Shown here in pieces: positions 50,401 to 61,600 of a stretch of 64,000 bases of DNA; positions within the stretch are counted from its first letter, which is position 1, and every line of letters starts with the position of its first letter. The notes beneath the pieces are model-generated. The model was not told the DNA's origin. It worked only from the letters and a program-made list of their open reading frames with translations, and did not search any database. Source of the stretch: Capitella teleta (Eukaryota; Annelida; Polychaeta; Capitellidae). A program made the position numbers and the translations under genes. The stretch is from NCBI GenBank assembly GCA_000328365.1, contig KB303021.1, positions 62,001 to 126,000 on the forward strand, read 5' to 3'.

Positions 50401-51983
50401 ATCTCGTGTTTTCAGGAGATCAGCGAAATGAAATCCATCGAGGACCCTCCGCCGATCGATGTGGCTACCCTGGTGAGCATCTCTGCTCAGTGACTTCTTC
50501 TCACTGTTTTCATCTCAGGTGGAGGACGCCAATCAGTTGGAGCAGACCATCGCAGACCTGCAGGAAAAGGTGGCTCCGTTGTCTGACCACGTGAAGACGC
50601 ATGAAACCCGCTGCCAGGAGGCGCAAGTGCGATACGACGCCCTCAACACAGAGATCAGAGACATTGTGGCTAAGAATGAACCCATGACGGTCAGTGGGAA
50701 TCCTCTCCAGGCATTTGATTGTTGTGTTTATCTTAGGAGGAGTTGGCCAGCACTGAGGTGGAATTGGAGCGTGTGAGGGGACATCGCAAACACTACGCCG
50801 AACGTCTCAAGCAGCACGCTCAGGTCGTGAAGGAGGCTGAGCAGAGTGTTGAAACATACAGAGAAAAAATGCAGGTCAGTTGATGACAAAGGGCATGAAC
50901 TCTAGTCAGAATCGCTCGTTTTTTTTTTTTTTTTTTTAGGCTGATTTGAAGAAAGCTGAAGACATCTGTGAGCGTATTGACACCACGCGATCGGCTGATA
51001 GCCTCCAGTCGGAGATACAACAGATAGAGCACAGAATTGAGGAGGAGAACCGCACGAAAGGAAATCGCGAGGAAGTCACGCTGAATTATCAGCAGAAATT
51101 ACAGACGTACAATCGGGTGCGGAAAGAGGTGCAAGGAATCAGTCGATTCCTCACGGTAAGTTTGTCTCAGACTTTATCGATTAATGACTCTTTTTTTTTT
51201 TTTCTTTTTTTTTTTCTGCAGAAATTATCGCAAATCCTACAAAACCGTAAAGCCTCTCTGGACGGACTGAAAAGGTCGAAATCGCTATCGACCAACGTGT
51301 TCTTCATGAGGTTTGTCGGTACAAGAAACTACCGAGGACGACTCCATTTCAGTCACAGCTCCAAACAGCTCAGATTGGAGGTCAGATCTTTTGATTTCTT
51401 GCTGAGATATTCCTTTCATAATGTTGCTCAATTTCGTAGGTCGAACCACATGTGTCAGAAGCGGGAGAAGGCTCAAAGGACCTGAAAGCATTGTCTGGAG
51501 GAGAGCGGTCGTTCTCAACCATCTGCTTCATCATGGCTCTGTGGGAGGCCATTGAGAGTCCTTTCAGATGCCTCGATGAATTTGATGTATTCATGGTACG
51601 TGATATCTCTCTGTATCAACGCTTTAATCAATTGACCAACGCAGGACTTGGTCAACCGGAGAATCGCCATGGATCTCATGATGATGATAGCCAACCGGCA
51701 GAGAGATAAGCAGTTCATTTTCCTCACCCCGCAAGACATGAGGTCAGTCGGTGCAGCAGCATTTCTCACGCATTATTTATATATATATATAATGTTTATT
51801 CCAACAAATCAGGTTTGTTAATAATTATTACATGAATGAACAGGAAGGAAAAAAAAAATAAAAATGCTTTCTTCCTCTTTCTTATGCAGCAACCTGCAGC
51901 ACCAAGATATCGTGCGGATCTTCCGAATGCCGACTCCTGAGAGGGGACAGACCACTCTTCCATTCCGGTCCTCTTCCTCTTGA
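44349..51983 (+). CDS. SMC6: SMC6, structural maintenance of chromosomes protein 6 (whole gene, ATG to stop)
   Basis: SMC6 pairs with SMC5 in the nuclear SMC5/6 complex, an ATPase that entraps DNA and acts in recombination repair, replication-fork stability and chromosome segregation. Twenty-two coding exons with consistent phases give 1089 residues, close to human SMC6 (about 1091). Order: acidic/basic N-terminus; Walker A GRNGSGKS (80-87); first coiled-coil arm (about 225-480); hinge (about 482-665); second arm (about 674-935); ABC signature LSGGERS (992-998); Walker B with CLDEFDVFM (D1019/E1020); and C-terminal [11 protein letters not shown]. All catalytic motifs are intact. One intron of 2.3 kb after exon 6 carries two transposons; most others in the 3' half are under 100 bases. 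Confidence 0.98.
44557..44665 (+). CDS. SMC6: SMC6 exon 2: first half of the Walker A motif
   Basis: Residues 48-83 plus one base of codon 84. [15 protein letters not shown] is the conserved SMC6 start of the ATPase head. The exon ends inside Walker A after GRNG, leaving in phase 1 through GTGAGC. Confidence 0.97.
45541..45646 (+). CDS. SMC6: SMC6 exon 3: second half of the Walker A motif
   Basis: Residues 84-118: [20 protein letters not shown], then a basic region ending FIQTKK. An 875-base intron splits Walker A. Acceptor TTCTCATCAG, donor GTGAGT, phase 2 end. Confidence 0.97.
45693..45829 (+). CDS. SMC6: SMC6 exon 4: N-terminal head
   Basis: Residues 119-164: [20 protein letters not shown] to [10 protein letters not shown], matching the SMC6 head strands (AEV.ITL.NRG..AFK...YG). 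Phase 1 end. Confidence 0.96.
45879..46021 (+). CDS. SMC6: SMC6 exon 5: N-terminal head with the Q-loop region
   Basis: Residues 165-212. It includes [20 protein letters not shown], the highly conserved SMC6 stretch around the Q-loop glutamine, and ends GDKYK. Phase 0 end; donor GTGAAC. Confidence 0.97.
46072..46173 (+). CDS. SMC6: SMC6 exon 6: head to first coiled coil
   Basis: Residues 213-246: [20 protein letters not shown] to [16 protein letters not shown] is a hallmark SMC6 block. Phase 0 at both ends. The following intron is the largest in the gene and holds two MITEs. Confidence 0.97.
46693..47607. mobile_element. Non-autonomous hAT-like DNA transposon in SMC6 intron 6
   Basis: The 8-base direct repeat ATATTATC lies at 46685-46692 and 47608-47615. 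It flanks ends TCGAGCTGGTC and, inverted, TAGAGCTGGCC (9 of 11 identical). The internal flanks carry palindromic GAAGCTTCGG / CCGAAGC clusters on both sides. An 8-base duplication and TAGAGCTGG-type ends are hAT features. At 915 bases with no transposase-like frame it must rely on another copy. Confidence 0.8.
47634..48122. mobile_element. PIF/Harbinger-like MITE in SMC6 intron 6
   Basis: The inverted ends GGGCCGATTCCAGAAAGAAA (plus CTTAA) match perfectly over 25 bases. CTG lies on both sides (47631-47633 and 48123-48125), which fits the CWG-type 3-base duplications known for some Harbinger families. Subterminal GATTCCAGAAACAAACTTAAG near 47700 and its inverted form near 48030 repeat the end motif. 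Length is 489 bases. It sits 26 bases right of the hAT-like element. Confidence 0.8.
47788..47904 (+). pseudogene. Remnant of a Harbinger-type open frame inside the MITE
   Basis: A 38-codon frame, [20 protein letters not shown] then [17 protein letters not shown] and a stop. The NALE.LP.E.L pattern resembles the N-terminus of PIF/Harbinger transposases (RNPLE.L.DEE...). The MITE would then be an internal-deletion derivative. Similarity is short and judged by eye. Confidence 0.4.
48510..48647 (+). CDS. SMC6: SMC6 exon 7: first coiled-coil arm
   Basis: Residues 247-292, [20 protein letters not shown] to ALIQKHET. The LKNELAWAL block is conserved in SMC6. Phase 0 at both ends. Confidence 0.95.
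48720..48800 (+). CDS. SMC6: SMC6 exon 8: first coiled-coil arm
   Basis: Twenty-seven codons (293-319), [20 protein letters not shown] to KIQACD. Acceptor TTTTTACCAG, donor GTAAGT, phase 0. Confidence 0.93.
48866..49624 (+). CDS. SMC6: SMC6 exon 9: first arm and most of the hinge
   Basis: The largest exon, 253 codons (320-572). Residues 320-480 are Glu/Lys/Gln-rich heptad coiled coil. The hinge begins at [13 protein letters not shown] (480-492) and continues [12 protein letters not shown] and [20 protein letters not shown], typical of SMC6. Phase 0 end, donor GTGAGT. Confidence 0.97.
49679..49705 (+). CDS. SMC6: SMC6 exon 10: 27-base microexon in the hinge
   Basis: Nine codons, NTLYDISAG, between acceptor TTATTTCCAG and donor GTAAGT. 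It is phase 0 at both ends, so skipping it would keep the frame. The peptide fits the hinge strand between VVVCSQFQ and KPSIAFPTV. Confidence 0.9.
49760..49840 (+). CDS. SMC6: SMC6 exon 11: hinge
   Basis: Twenty-seven codons, [20 protein letters not shown] to ALIDQ; matches the SMC6 hinge block (P.VLD.L.I..PV..N.LID). The donor GTTTGA is weak but phases on both sides agree. Confidence 0.93.
49897..49980 (+). CDS. SMC6: SMC6 exon 12: hinge
   Basis: Twenty-eight codons, [20 protein letters not shown] to PANVSV. Matches the conserved IE...LI.. segment of the SMC6 hinge. Phase 0 at both ends. Confidence 0.94.
50033..50145 (+). CDS. SMC6: SMC6 exon 13: end of hinge
   Basis: Residues 637-673 plus two bases, [20 protein letters not shown] to LENDI. 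Closes the hinge before the second arm. Phase 2 end. Confidence 0.94.
50199..50358 (+). CDS. SMC6: SMC6 exon 14: second coiled-coil arm
   Basis: Residues 674-727, [20 protein letters not shown] to SRLRKMEM; heptad coiled coil. The donor GTTGGT is unusual, but the next exon joins in phase 0 and continues the coil. Confidence 0.9.
50416..50472 (+). CDS. SMC6: SMC6 exon 15
   Basis: Nineteen codons, [19 protein letters not shown]. The proline-rich PPPIDVATL break in the coil matches the conserved break in the C-terminal SMC6 arm. Phase 0 at both ends. Confidence 0.92.
50519..50689 (+). CDS. SMC6: SMC6 exon 16: second arm
   Basis: Fifty-seven codons, [20 protein letters not shown] to KNEPMT; heptad coiled coil. 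Phase 0 at both ends; donor GTCAGT. Confidence 0.93.
50737..50874 (+). CDS. SMC6: SMC6 exon 17: second arm
   Basis: Forty-six codons, [20 protein letters not shown] to ETYREKMQ; the [10 protein letters not shown] block is typical of SMC6. Phase 0 at both ends. Confidence 0.93.
50940..51155 (+). CDS. SMC6: SMC6 exon 18: second arm
   Basis: Seventy-two codons, [20 protein letters not shown] to ISRFLT. ICERI.T.RS...L..EI is strongly conserved in SMC6. Acceptor after an 18-T tract; donor GTAAGT. Confidence 0.95.
51222..51380 (+). CDS. SMC6: SMC6 exon 19: arm to C-terminal head
   Basis: Fifty-three codons, [20 protein letters not shown] to SSKQLRLE. The [12 protein letters not shown] segment matches the first strands of the C-terminal head. 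Phase 0 at both ends. Confidence 0.94.
51440..51595 (+). CDS. SMC6: SMC6 exon 20: ABC signature and Walker B
   Basis: Fifty-two codons (975-1026). [20 protein letters not shown] holds the ABC signature and [12 protein letters not shown] the Walker B aspartate and catalytic glutamate. Both are intact, so the ATPase should be active. Confidence 0.98.
51645..51742 (+). CDS. SMC6: SMC6 exon 21: C-terminal head
   Basis: Residues 1027-1058, [20 protein letters not shown] to [15 protein letters not shown] is the SMC6 H-loop region. Phase 2 end, donor GTCAGT. Confidence 0.96.
51890..51983 (+). CDS. SMC6: SMC6 exon 22: C-terminal end
   Basis: Residues 1059-1089: [20 protein letters not shown], then [11 protein letters not shown] and [13 protein letters not shown] is the near-invariant SMC6 C-terminus. 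Confidence 0.97.
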
Positions 51984-52028
51984 ATTTCTTCCTGAATTCC
52001 CAGTGGAATTTCTTCCTGAATTCCCAGT
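51981..52028. repeat. 24-base direct duplication at the SMC6 stop codon
   Basis: Two 24-base units (GAATTTCTTCCTGAATTCCC core at 51982 and 52006) differ by one base. The first unit begins with the SMC6 TGA. In the second copy the matching triplet is GGA, so the stop was not duplicated. Confidence 0.9.
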
Positions 52029-52259
52029 TTTAATATTTACATTTTCCAACAGATTAAAGTTAACTTTCCCTGGATCACAATCGGTAATGGATATGAAATG
52101 GGATTTCATGGAATTTGGCAGCAATAATTTTTGTGTTTCTCTCATCGGTGTGAATTACGGTCCTTGCGATCATTCCTGCCTTGTATTTTTTTGTTACGGT
52201 TTGATTTTTTATCCTCCATAATGTTTTATCAGGTTTTAGTAGCTCAATTTTGGTGTTCA

Positions 52260-52265
52260 AATAAA
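52260..52265 (+). terminator. SMC6: Polyadenylation signal of SMC6 (proximal)
   Basis: AATAAA about 277 bases after the stop codon. A second AATAAA at 52397-52402 could be a distal site. Confidence 0.5.
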
Positions 52266-52402
52266 GCAATGGTAACAGTTGATTTGTTATTTTGTTGCTT
52301 TCTTTATGCGGATGAAATTCAAGAGCTCTTGGTTGCCACAATTTCATTTTCACAGTTGAGCGTAATTTTCTTTTTATACATTCATGGTGGAAATTGAATA
52401 AA

Positions 52403-54600
<2,198 letters not shown>

Positions 54601-54639
54601 GGACCACATATTTGAAAGGCATTATACGACAACTTGATG

Positions 54640-55600
54640 CAGCCGATTGGTCTGAGGTTGTAGCATTGCTGAGCTATGGGTCCAAAAGAAAACAATTGCG
54701 GGACTAGTGGGTATCACAAAGGAAACGATCAGCAAGATCCTTGAAATGCATCACCACAGACTGGAAGATCAACACAGAGACCTCGACCAGGTCACCCACA
54801 AAAGACTTCAGGAAGAAACGATCGCTTCTTGATTCGTATTTTCGAGTGCAACAGGACAACAAGGAGCACCCTTCGAGCTCAATGACACAAAACCAAGGAT
54901 ATCCGGGTTTCAAAGACACTGGTGCACGCCACACTGATTCAGGCTGGCCTGTGTGTAAGCTCGGGGGTCTGTTTGAAAGCCCCTGCTCACCGACAGACGC
55001 CGAGATGCTCGCCTCATCTGAGCCAGGACCCACCTCCCAATCCAGGATGCCCAATGGCAGAATAATTATTGCATTGCCCGTTTTCAGCTGTACATGCAAG
55101 ATGACAGGAACGGGTGCGGTGGCGCAAACATGAATTGTATCCTGAGACGTGTGTCCAGCCCAGATTTTAATCCGGCGGTAGTGGACCAACAATTTGGGTA
55201 GCTTTCCGTAACCGTGCAAAATCTCCTATCTTTTTTCTGGATGGCACCCTGCGCCAAGTGGGCTACAGGAGAATCCTGGAAGAAAAAAATGCTTTCATTT
55301 GCTTAGGAGACCTTTTGTGAGAGTTTTTTGTTTTGCCTAAAGATGACCGCGCCAGCTTGCAGTCCAGATATGAATCCCTTCAATACCTTGTGGCCAAGCT
55401 TTCCACGCGATTGATCAACATGGAGGTCCAGCCAAGAAACGTACCTGGATCAGTTGCGTCAATATTTGACGGAAGGTCGGGATTCTATCCGTTTGGAAAC
55501 TGTTCACTTCATTATTGCATGGAATGCCTTGAAGGATTCCGACCCTGTACAACTTCCGTGGTTGTCAAAACCGCTCGCAAACATGCCAAAAGCTTGGGTT
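54640..55600 (+). mobile_element. Decayed Tc1-like transposon (copy 1)
   Basis: In scattered frames it shows a helix-turn-helix start (GGTTGTAGCATTGCTGAGC...), the LTDRRRDARL-like block, an FQLYM.D.R..V block, and near 55350 PACSPDMNPFNTLW, the usual end of the DDE domain. There the expected NPIE reads NPFN, so the third catalytic residue is lost. Several frame changes and stops separate the blocks. No clear terminal repeats found. Confidence 0.65.
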
Positions 55601-55781
55601 ATGCAATTCTAAATATCCGTTTTCGTTTTAGTTATTTTCAGCTCGATCAGTGAGCTGGGGTGTGAAATAACGCAATGTGATATGAAAACCACAAAATACT
55701 CTCATTTTAGGGTCTCTGTACAATTTTGCTAATACATCTACATAGAAATTAATCGAACCACGGTAATATTTCGTAAACATC

Positions 55782-55840
55782 ATATATTATATATATATAT
55801 ATATATATTTATATATTTATATATATATTTATTTATATAA
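55782..55840. repeat. (AT)n / TATATTT-rich low-complexity tract
   Basis: An AT dinucleotide run with interspersed TTTATATAT units. Confidence 0.9.
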
Positions 55841-55914
55841 TTTTACTCGCGAAAATAACTGTAACATTTTCATGGCGATGAACAAAGGAACATAAACATA
55901 AGTGCCCAGGGTCA

Positions 55915-56257
55915 CACAGTAAAGCACTCATCTGGGACGTCACTGAGACATACACCTATTGTGACTCTCAAATCCATTATAGTGCACTTGGCAGGAAGTG
56001 CATCAGCAAAAGCAGAAGATGTTAAAACAAATAAATATGCACATCTCTCTCAATCGTATCACTTCCAACCGATAGCTTTTGAAACAACAGGATCCAGAGG
56101 GCCTTCAACTGAAAAATTCATAGCCGAATTGAAGAGACGGCTGACGGCGAGGACAGGCAAAGCTAAAGAAGCTAACCACTTCGAACAAGCCATCAGCCTC
56201 TCAATTGCAAGAGGCAACGCAGCATCCGTGCAAGCATGCATGGAGAATTCCTTGTGA
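55915..56257 (+). mobile_element. Retroelement polyprotein C-terminal fragment (probably non-LTR)
   Basis: An open stretch contains ALAGSASAKAED-like, KYAHLSQSYHFQPIAFETTG and AISLSIARGNAASV, preceded in another frame by ALIWDVT. This order (WD.T, KY..L...Y.F.PVA.ET.G..G, Q..S...RGNA..V) is familiar from the region after reverse transcriptase in retroelement proteins of aquatic invertebrates. Only this C-terminal piece is present and it is broken. Element class is inferred from memory of the family. Confidence 0.5.
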
Positions 56258-57044
56258 AATTACTATCAAATTATTGTAAAACTTGTCTCTTGAGAAATAA
56301 AAACATCTTTTTGAAAAAAAAAGGGGAAAAAGAATAAGATAAAAGGTACATGTACATGGTTAGAGTACTCACCGAAACAAATAAAAAAGTAGAAACGAGT
56401 TAATATCTTCGAATCAACATTTTTGATCTATATACATGTACATGGGCCTACAATCATTGAAAATGACAAATTTCTGTCCTGACAAAAACAATTTATATAA
56501 TCTTTATGTTGATAACTATAGTAAAATATATATGGCCCTATAGGCAGCTATTATTTCTTTTGTAATTCAATATCTTAGCTCTTCTTTTTATTCAGTAACG
56601 ATGATTATATATACTTATAATATAGATCCTCTCGTACAAGGGCTATTGTGTCACCCCATTTGAAGAGGGAGGTGAACATCTAGATGTAAATAACTGCACC
56701 TCTATGTGTTAATTTATATACCTTAGCTATGACTGGCACTTACGTAATCTTTTGGCCTGAATAGGTGTCTAATTGAGGATATATCCATTCGTAAACAAAC
56801 TGTACTCGCACTTGAGTTCCTTTGTTCGCTTATACATTAACAGATCGTCGAGTGCAGCACAATCAGATGCAGTTAAGAGTCCCTTCTCTTAATGACCCTG
56901 TGATTTTATTGTTTGTCTGCGGGGCAAAACTGAAACGATCGTCAGAGATTTATAATTTTATATGCAAAACAGCTTATAGATTCGAAATGTATAGAATACA
57001 TACATGAATTGGCTTGGAATTTTTCAACAAACAAATAAAACGAT

Positions 57045-57560
57045 CTAATGGGATGCACAAGGAAAGACGATCCGACGATTAAGGAAACGTGATGCCGAAA
57101 TTGGTCGATTGGAGGACCGACCTCGGTCTGGATGGCCCTCTGTGACATCCAGAAAACAGGATATGTACATAATTCTCTCACATCTCCGGAACCGGTTCCC
57201 CCTACATTCCGCACCGCTGCCGTTGTTATCGTTCTCCATGAACATCGAATCAGCCCACAAACCGTTCACTGTCGACTTGGACAATCTGGCTTATCCTGCA
57301 GACGTCCATCCAAAGGCCCAATTTTAACCGTCCAAAATCCGCAACGGAGGCTGGTATGAGCCCAGCAACACCAGAGACGGACCTTGCAACGATGGCGCAG
57401 GGTCTGTTTTACGGACGAATTAGGGTTCAAGGTGTCTAACGCAGACAGAAGAGCAAGAGTGTGGAGGAGAAAGAAGAAAGACTTGCATCAAACTGTGTGC
57501 AAGAATACTATCGTAAGGTGGGGCAAATGTGATGCTGTGAGCCAGGTTAGACCAATTGGA
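57045..57560 (+). mobile_element. Decayed Tc1-like transposon (copy 2)
   Basis: Pieces of a Tc1-type transposase: RPRSGWPSVTSRKQD (end of the DNA-binding region), VHCRLGQSGLSCRRPSKGP, VWAQQHQRRTLQRWRRVCFT, then DELGFKVSNADRRARVWRR with the first catalytic Asp in FTDE. At least one frame change lies between the halves, and the DDE end is missing. It belongs to a different subfamily from copy 1. Confidence 0.75.
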
Positions 57561-57852
57561 ATCTTACTGCTCAACGGCATTTCAATCATGTGTAGAAGCC
57601 AGGGTTGTCATATTCCGTATTGATTATTTTTTAATAAAGAATTGGATGTGCCAATGAAATTCTTATTTTTAAATTTGATCCCTGCACCGGAAATTGAGAT
57701 CCAGAAGGATCCATTCTCCACAAAATTCTAATTGGTTTTACTGGTAAGTGTGAAAATTGTTTTTCTATGTCCATATCAATTTTGAGAGACATTGAAGCTG
57801 TATAAGTATATATTATATGGATATTTCTGGATCACTCTGCAGTGCTGCTTAA

Positions 57853-58562
57853 AGGGATGTGGAACTGAATTTTAAGTGATGTTATATTGACTGATAGCAC
57901 CAATTGATAGCATTCCGTGCCAAAAACACCATGCCTGGATGCAAGCGTAAGGAAATAACGCATTCCGAATATCGGGGTTAGCATTGCGCCTATGGGAGAA
58001 TGGCTTCCATTGCGAAGTATAGGAGGCAAACGTCAGCTGATGGCTTGGTTTGGCTGATGGCTGATTGGTCCCGTTCCCCTCGTGAAGCTATCGATTTCAG
58101 CCAATCAGAGCAGAGCATCTTCGCCATAAAAGGACATCTTTGTTGTTTACGAAACGAAAGCGCATGCGTGGTGCACTCTGGCTGACCTTTTTACTGTTTC
58201 AGGATTAGAAACATGGTAGGTGTCCTAGAAAATCGCTTGTTAAAATAAGAAAAATAGCGAAAAATAATTTTTTTTTCGCGCCTGACTGGTGGCAAATTGA
58301 TTATTCTATCTATTTCCGAAAAGAAAAAAAAAGAAAAAAATATCCAGGGGTTTAGTCGCAGGACACGCTGATATGACGAGGCCCATTGTAAAAGATGGGG
58401 AACTCGGTGTTTCATCACAGCTCCTGACGTCACGCCTAATTAGCAATATATCTCCCGTGAAATCGTTAGGGATGATATTCCTTGTGTGGGCCAGGCATAG
58501 GAATGATTTTTGGTGCATCAAATAACGACTCAAAGTCCATTTTTAACCAGTTCTCCCTCCCT
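57853..58562. mobile_element. TTAA-flanked MITE (piggyBac-like target site)
   Basis: TTAA lies at 57849-57852 and 58563-58566. The ends AGGGATGTGGAACTG and, inverted, AGGGAGGGAGAACTG match at 12 of 15 bases. Length is 710 bases and there is no transposase frame. TTAA duplication is a piggyBac trait; the end sequence is not a classic piggyBac end, so family is tentative. Confidence 0.55.
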
Positions 58563-58607
58563 TTAACTGCGTAATAGAACCGAGCGCTGATTATTACGGT
58601 GACATAC

Positions 58608-58686
58608 AAGATGAAGAGCCCTTGGAATGTAATTATCAATAATAGTGTGGAGAAACCCCGGTCTTGGGTTTCTGTTGTGGCGCCCG
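58608..58686 (+). repeat. Dispersed repeat fragment, copy 2
   Basis: Partner of 43910-43980. Here the block ends TGGCGCCCGAACGGGTCGAA. It starts about 45 bases past the TTAA-flanked MITE. Confidence 0.6.
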
Positions 58687-59596
58687 AACGGGTCGAACAT
58701 ACAATTGAACTACAGCCATGTCGTATCTCAATGTTCTTATGCATGTCATGCTTAGGAGCGTTGTCCTTGCTCCTTACTTTCATTTCTACCCCCAAGTGGT
58801 CATCTTTGGTTCTGAATGCTCTCCACATGCAATGTTTTGGTGGAGCATTTCATGGCCTTTGCATTGTATCTGCCATTCAATCTACAGCGAAGGCGATTGT
58901 CTTCACGTTGTCAAGTCGCACAAATTCAACACGCACGTTACCTATATGCATGTACATATGAAGTAGGACTATGTTGGCTGGCGTGTTGCAGTTCCAGCAA
59001 TTTGCTTGAGTATTTCCAATGGTGGAACATGTCTACCATTTCGCGGACCTATCGTTTTGAGAGTAAAGGTCTTCTTGGCTGTAGCATGGTTTCACCGTCT
59101 GCAATTTGATCGCCTGGTACATATTGTTATATGTGTCATCTTTGTAGAGTTTTATGCTGCTCTTGATGCTATCTGGCATGTCATTCATTTGTGCCGAGAA
59201 TTGACTATCCTATTCATGTTCGCTGCAATTCCTGCAATCATTTAAATCTTTGGTGAGATTCAGCGACTACGGCGTCAAACACCTTTGTCAAGACATATCT
59301 TAGCACATTACGTTTTTACTGGTGCGAGAGTACCACGTTTATTTGGGGTTTACAAACGACTAGATCAAAGTTCCCTCCATTGTAGTGTGGCAGCAATACC
59401 TGCACACAGAAAAGAACACAAACCACACTTTTCAATATACAATGTAGTACATGCAGTACCACATACCTCATTCTAGTGGTCACTGGTCAGCTGATGTCAT
59501 TGTCCGCAAGTTGGTAGACAGGGCGATGAAGGATGGGTTCTGGGGTCACTTGGTCATCTGTCAGCTTAGCACTTCAGTAGCCCCGAGGGGAACCCA

Positions 59597-59634
59597 GGGG
59601 TGAGGTCATGACCTTGGGGTGAGGTCATGACCTT
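59597..59634. repeat. Perfect 19-base tandem duplication
   Basis: GGGGTGAGGTCATGACCTT occurs twice in succession. The unit contains the palindrome AGGTCATGACCT. Confidence 0.95.
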
Positions 59635-59755
59635 GCATCCGCTTCCGCCAGTCAACGCCAAGACCTCCGACTTGGAAAAGGGAACAGGTTAATGAATGAG
59701 CGGCGGCGAAATGGAATGTTTACACGAGTGAATAAGCGCAGCGGTCTCCTCGAGA

Positions 59756-59805
59756 NNNNNNNNNNNNNNNNNNNNNNNNNNNNNNNNNNNNNNNNNNNNN
59801 NNNNN
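59756..59805. other. Assembly gap (50 N)
   Basis: Exactly 50 N, so the true size is unknown. Confidence 0.99.
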
Positions 59806-61389
59806 AAACATCAAAATACTAAATGAAACAACTTCTGAGCAGAGTTGTTGAATTTAGATTTTAGTATGTTACGATTATTCAAAGAACTTGTTCACAAGGA
59901 AGATCACACCACATTCCAAGGATGATATTTATCAAAGCGTATGCTGGGGCTCTGGACAAGGGCTTTGAATCGGGAATATGTACACCTGGAATAAATCCGC
60001 TTTAGGGGGTAAATTATTATATTTTTGCAATAACGAATTTTCATTAAAATATAATTATTGGTTAGTTACTGTATGAAAGTTTATCAATTGAATCATTATA
60101 CACGTATTTGTATCATATACTTGAACAGATACCAACGTTGCTTCCCGAATCAAACGTTGGCCTACTAGCATATAGCATAAAGCATGCATGCACAATTACC
60201 AGTACTCAATTGTGTTGCTTAACCATACAATTATAAGCTGCTTCAGATAAACAACCAAGATCCACATATCTAATTGGTCAAATAGAGCAATGAATCAAAT
60301 AATATCTGACTCATCCTGCTACAATGTCCACAAAATTGTACATTCATTGGGTTTGCCGTCCCAAATTGAATGCACAACCGGACAAGGGTCAACACTTTTG
60401 GGAAATCTGGCGTTCGTGAGCCTTGCTTCCTCTGAGGGTGTCTCAGGAATTAGGCTTGACCTCGGAAATAATCTCTTCCCTTAGTTGTAACCCTACATAT
60501 TCCTGCATATTCCTCAGTTACACCATTAACAGCATATTCCTCAGTTATAGGCCTATAACAGCACCAATGTATCTTCCCCATGGGTTTCATCAATGGTACT
60601 GGGAATTACGACCGTGTTGAGTAATTCCAGTAGGCATTTGCTCATAATCCCGATCATAGCGTCGTCACTTATTCGAGATCAGTAGCTTTGTTTATTTCTT
60701 TCGCTTTCGTCACTGAGTGGTAATGAAAGAGAACCAAGAAAACATGTTCTCTGATGTGTTTATTAGCCACAATTTTTATGGAAGGGGGGGGGGGCGCATT
60801 TTATAACACCAGGTTCCAAGCTTGTTGGTTGTCTCGTAAAAATAAAACCCGAGTGAAAAAAACCCAAAATACTTGTATAGTGAGTACGAGTCTAAGCACA
60901 GAAGAAAAACGTGAATTGCTGCGTAACTTCGCGGCTGACTCTTGGATTGACTTTTGTTTATTTTGGTGTTATCGGTTTTCATCTTCTGTGTTCTATTGTC
61001 CCCATGATTCCATCACGTCTCAAAATTCATCTCTGTCTGTCTTTGATATTCGTGCAATAGTGCATGCATAATCAGGAACTCTATTCTGGCCAGAATAATA
61101 TGCTTGTGATCAAGAACACTCGAGCTATGAACTAAAGCTCGAGCTAATAATAAGGACCACTCATTACCTATAACCGGTTTCATCATGCTGGCACTTAAGA
61201 CTCAATGTATTTCTCCCTTTCATAATTATGTGGCGAAAGTGGGTAATATTCCAAGGTACCTGGTTCCACAACGATCGCCCTGAAATGACTGCAGGCATCC
61301 GGTTAGTTTAACTTATCTAAAACAAAAAAGAAATGGAATTAAGAAAACAAATGAGAAGATGTTGAGGTGAAATTACGAGAAAATATACC

Positions 61390-61600
61390 TGCTGCCTCTC
61401 AAGCTCAGGGGTAGAGAGTTGGAATTTCAATCCAAGGGTAAGGGGTTCAGTTCACTTGGTGACTACATACCAATGTACAGTATCTCTGGTTGGGACTTAA
61501 CATGGGGACCTTATAAACAATGAAATAAGTATTCGTGATTCATGGGCAACGCCGGATATTGCACTATACAAACAGAAATTTCATATAAACATATACATTA
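61390..61600 (+). repeat. tRNA-derived SINE
   Basis: AAGCTCAGGGG at 61401-61411 resembles the pol III A box and GGTTCAGTTCA at 61444-61454 the B box. GCTC/GAGT can form a D stem. TTGGA and TCCAA form an anticodon stem around ATTTCAA (anticodon TTC, Glu-like). The T stem is poor, so it is not a working tRNA. The body runs on into TTGCACTATACAAACAGAAA and an A/T-rich tail, as in SINEs. Confidence 0.55.

Noticed and set aside
58600-59500. Possible LTR element suggested by a tRNA-Lys-like primer-site word
   Set aside because: No pair of terminal repeats and no recognisable gag or pol sequence nearby.
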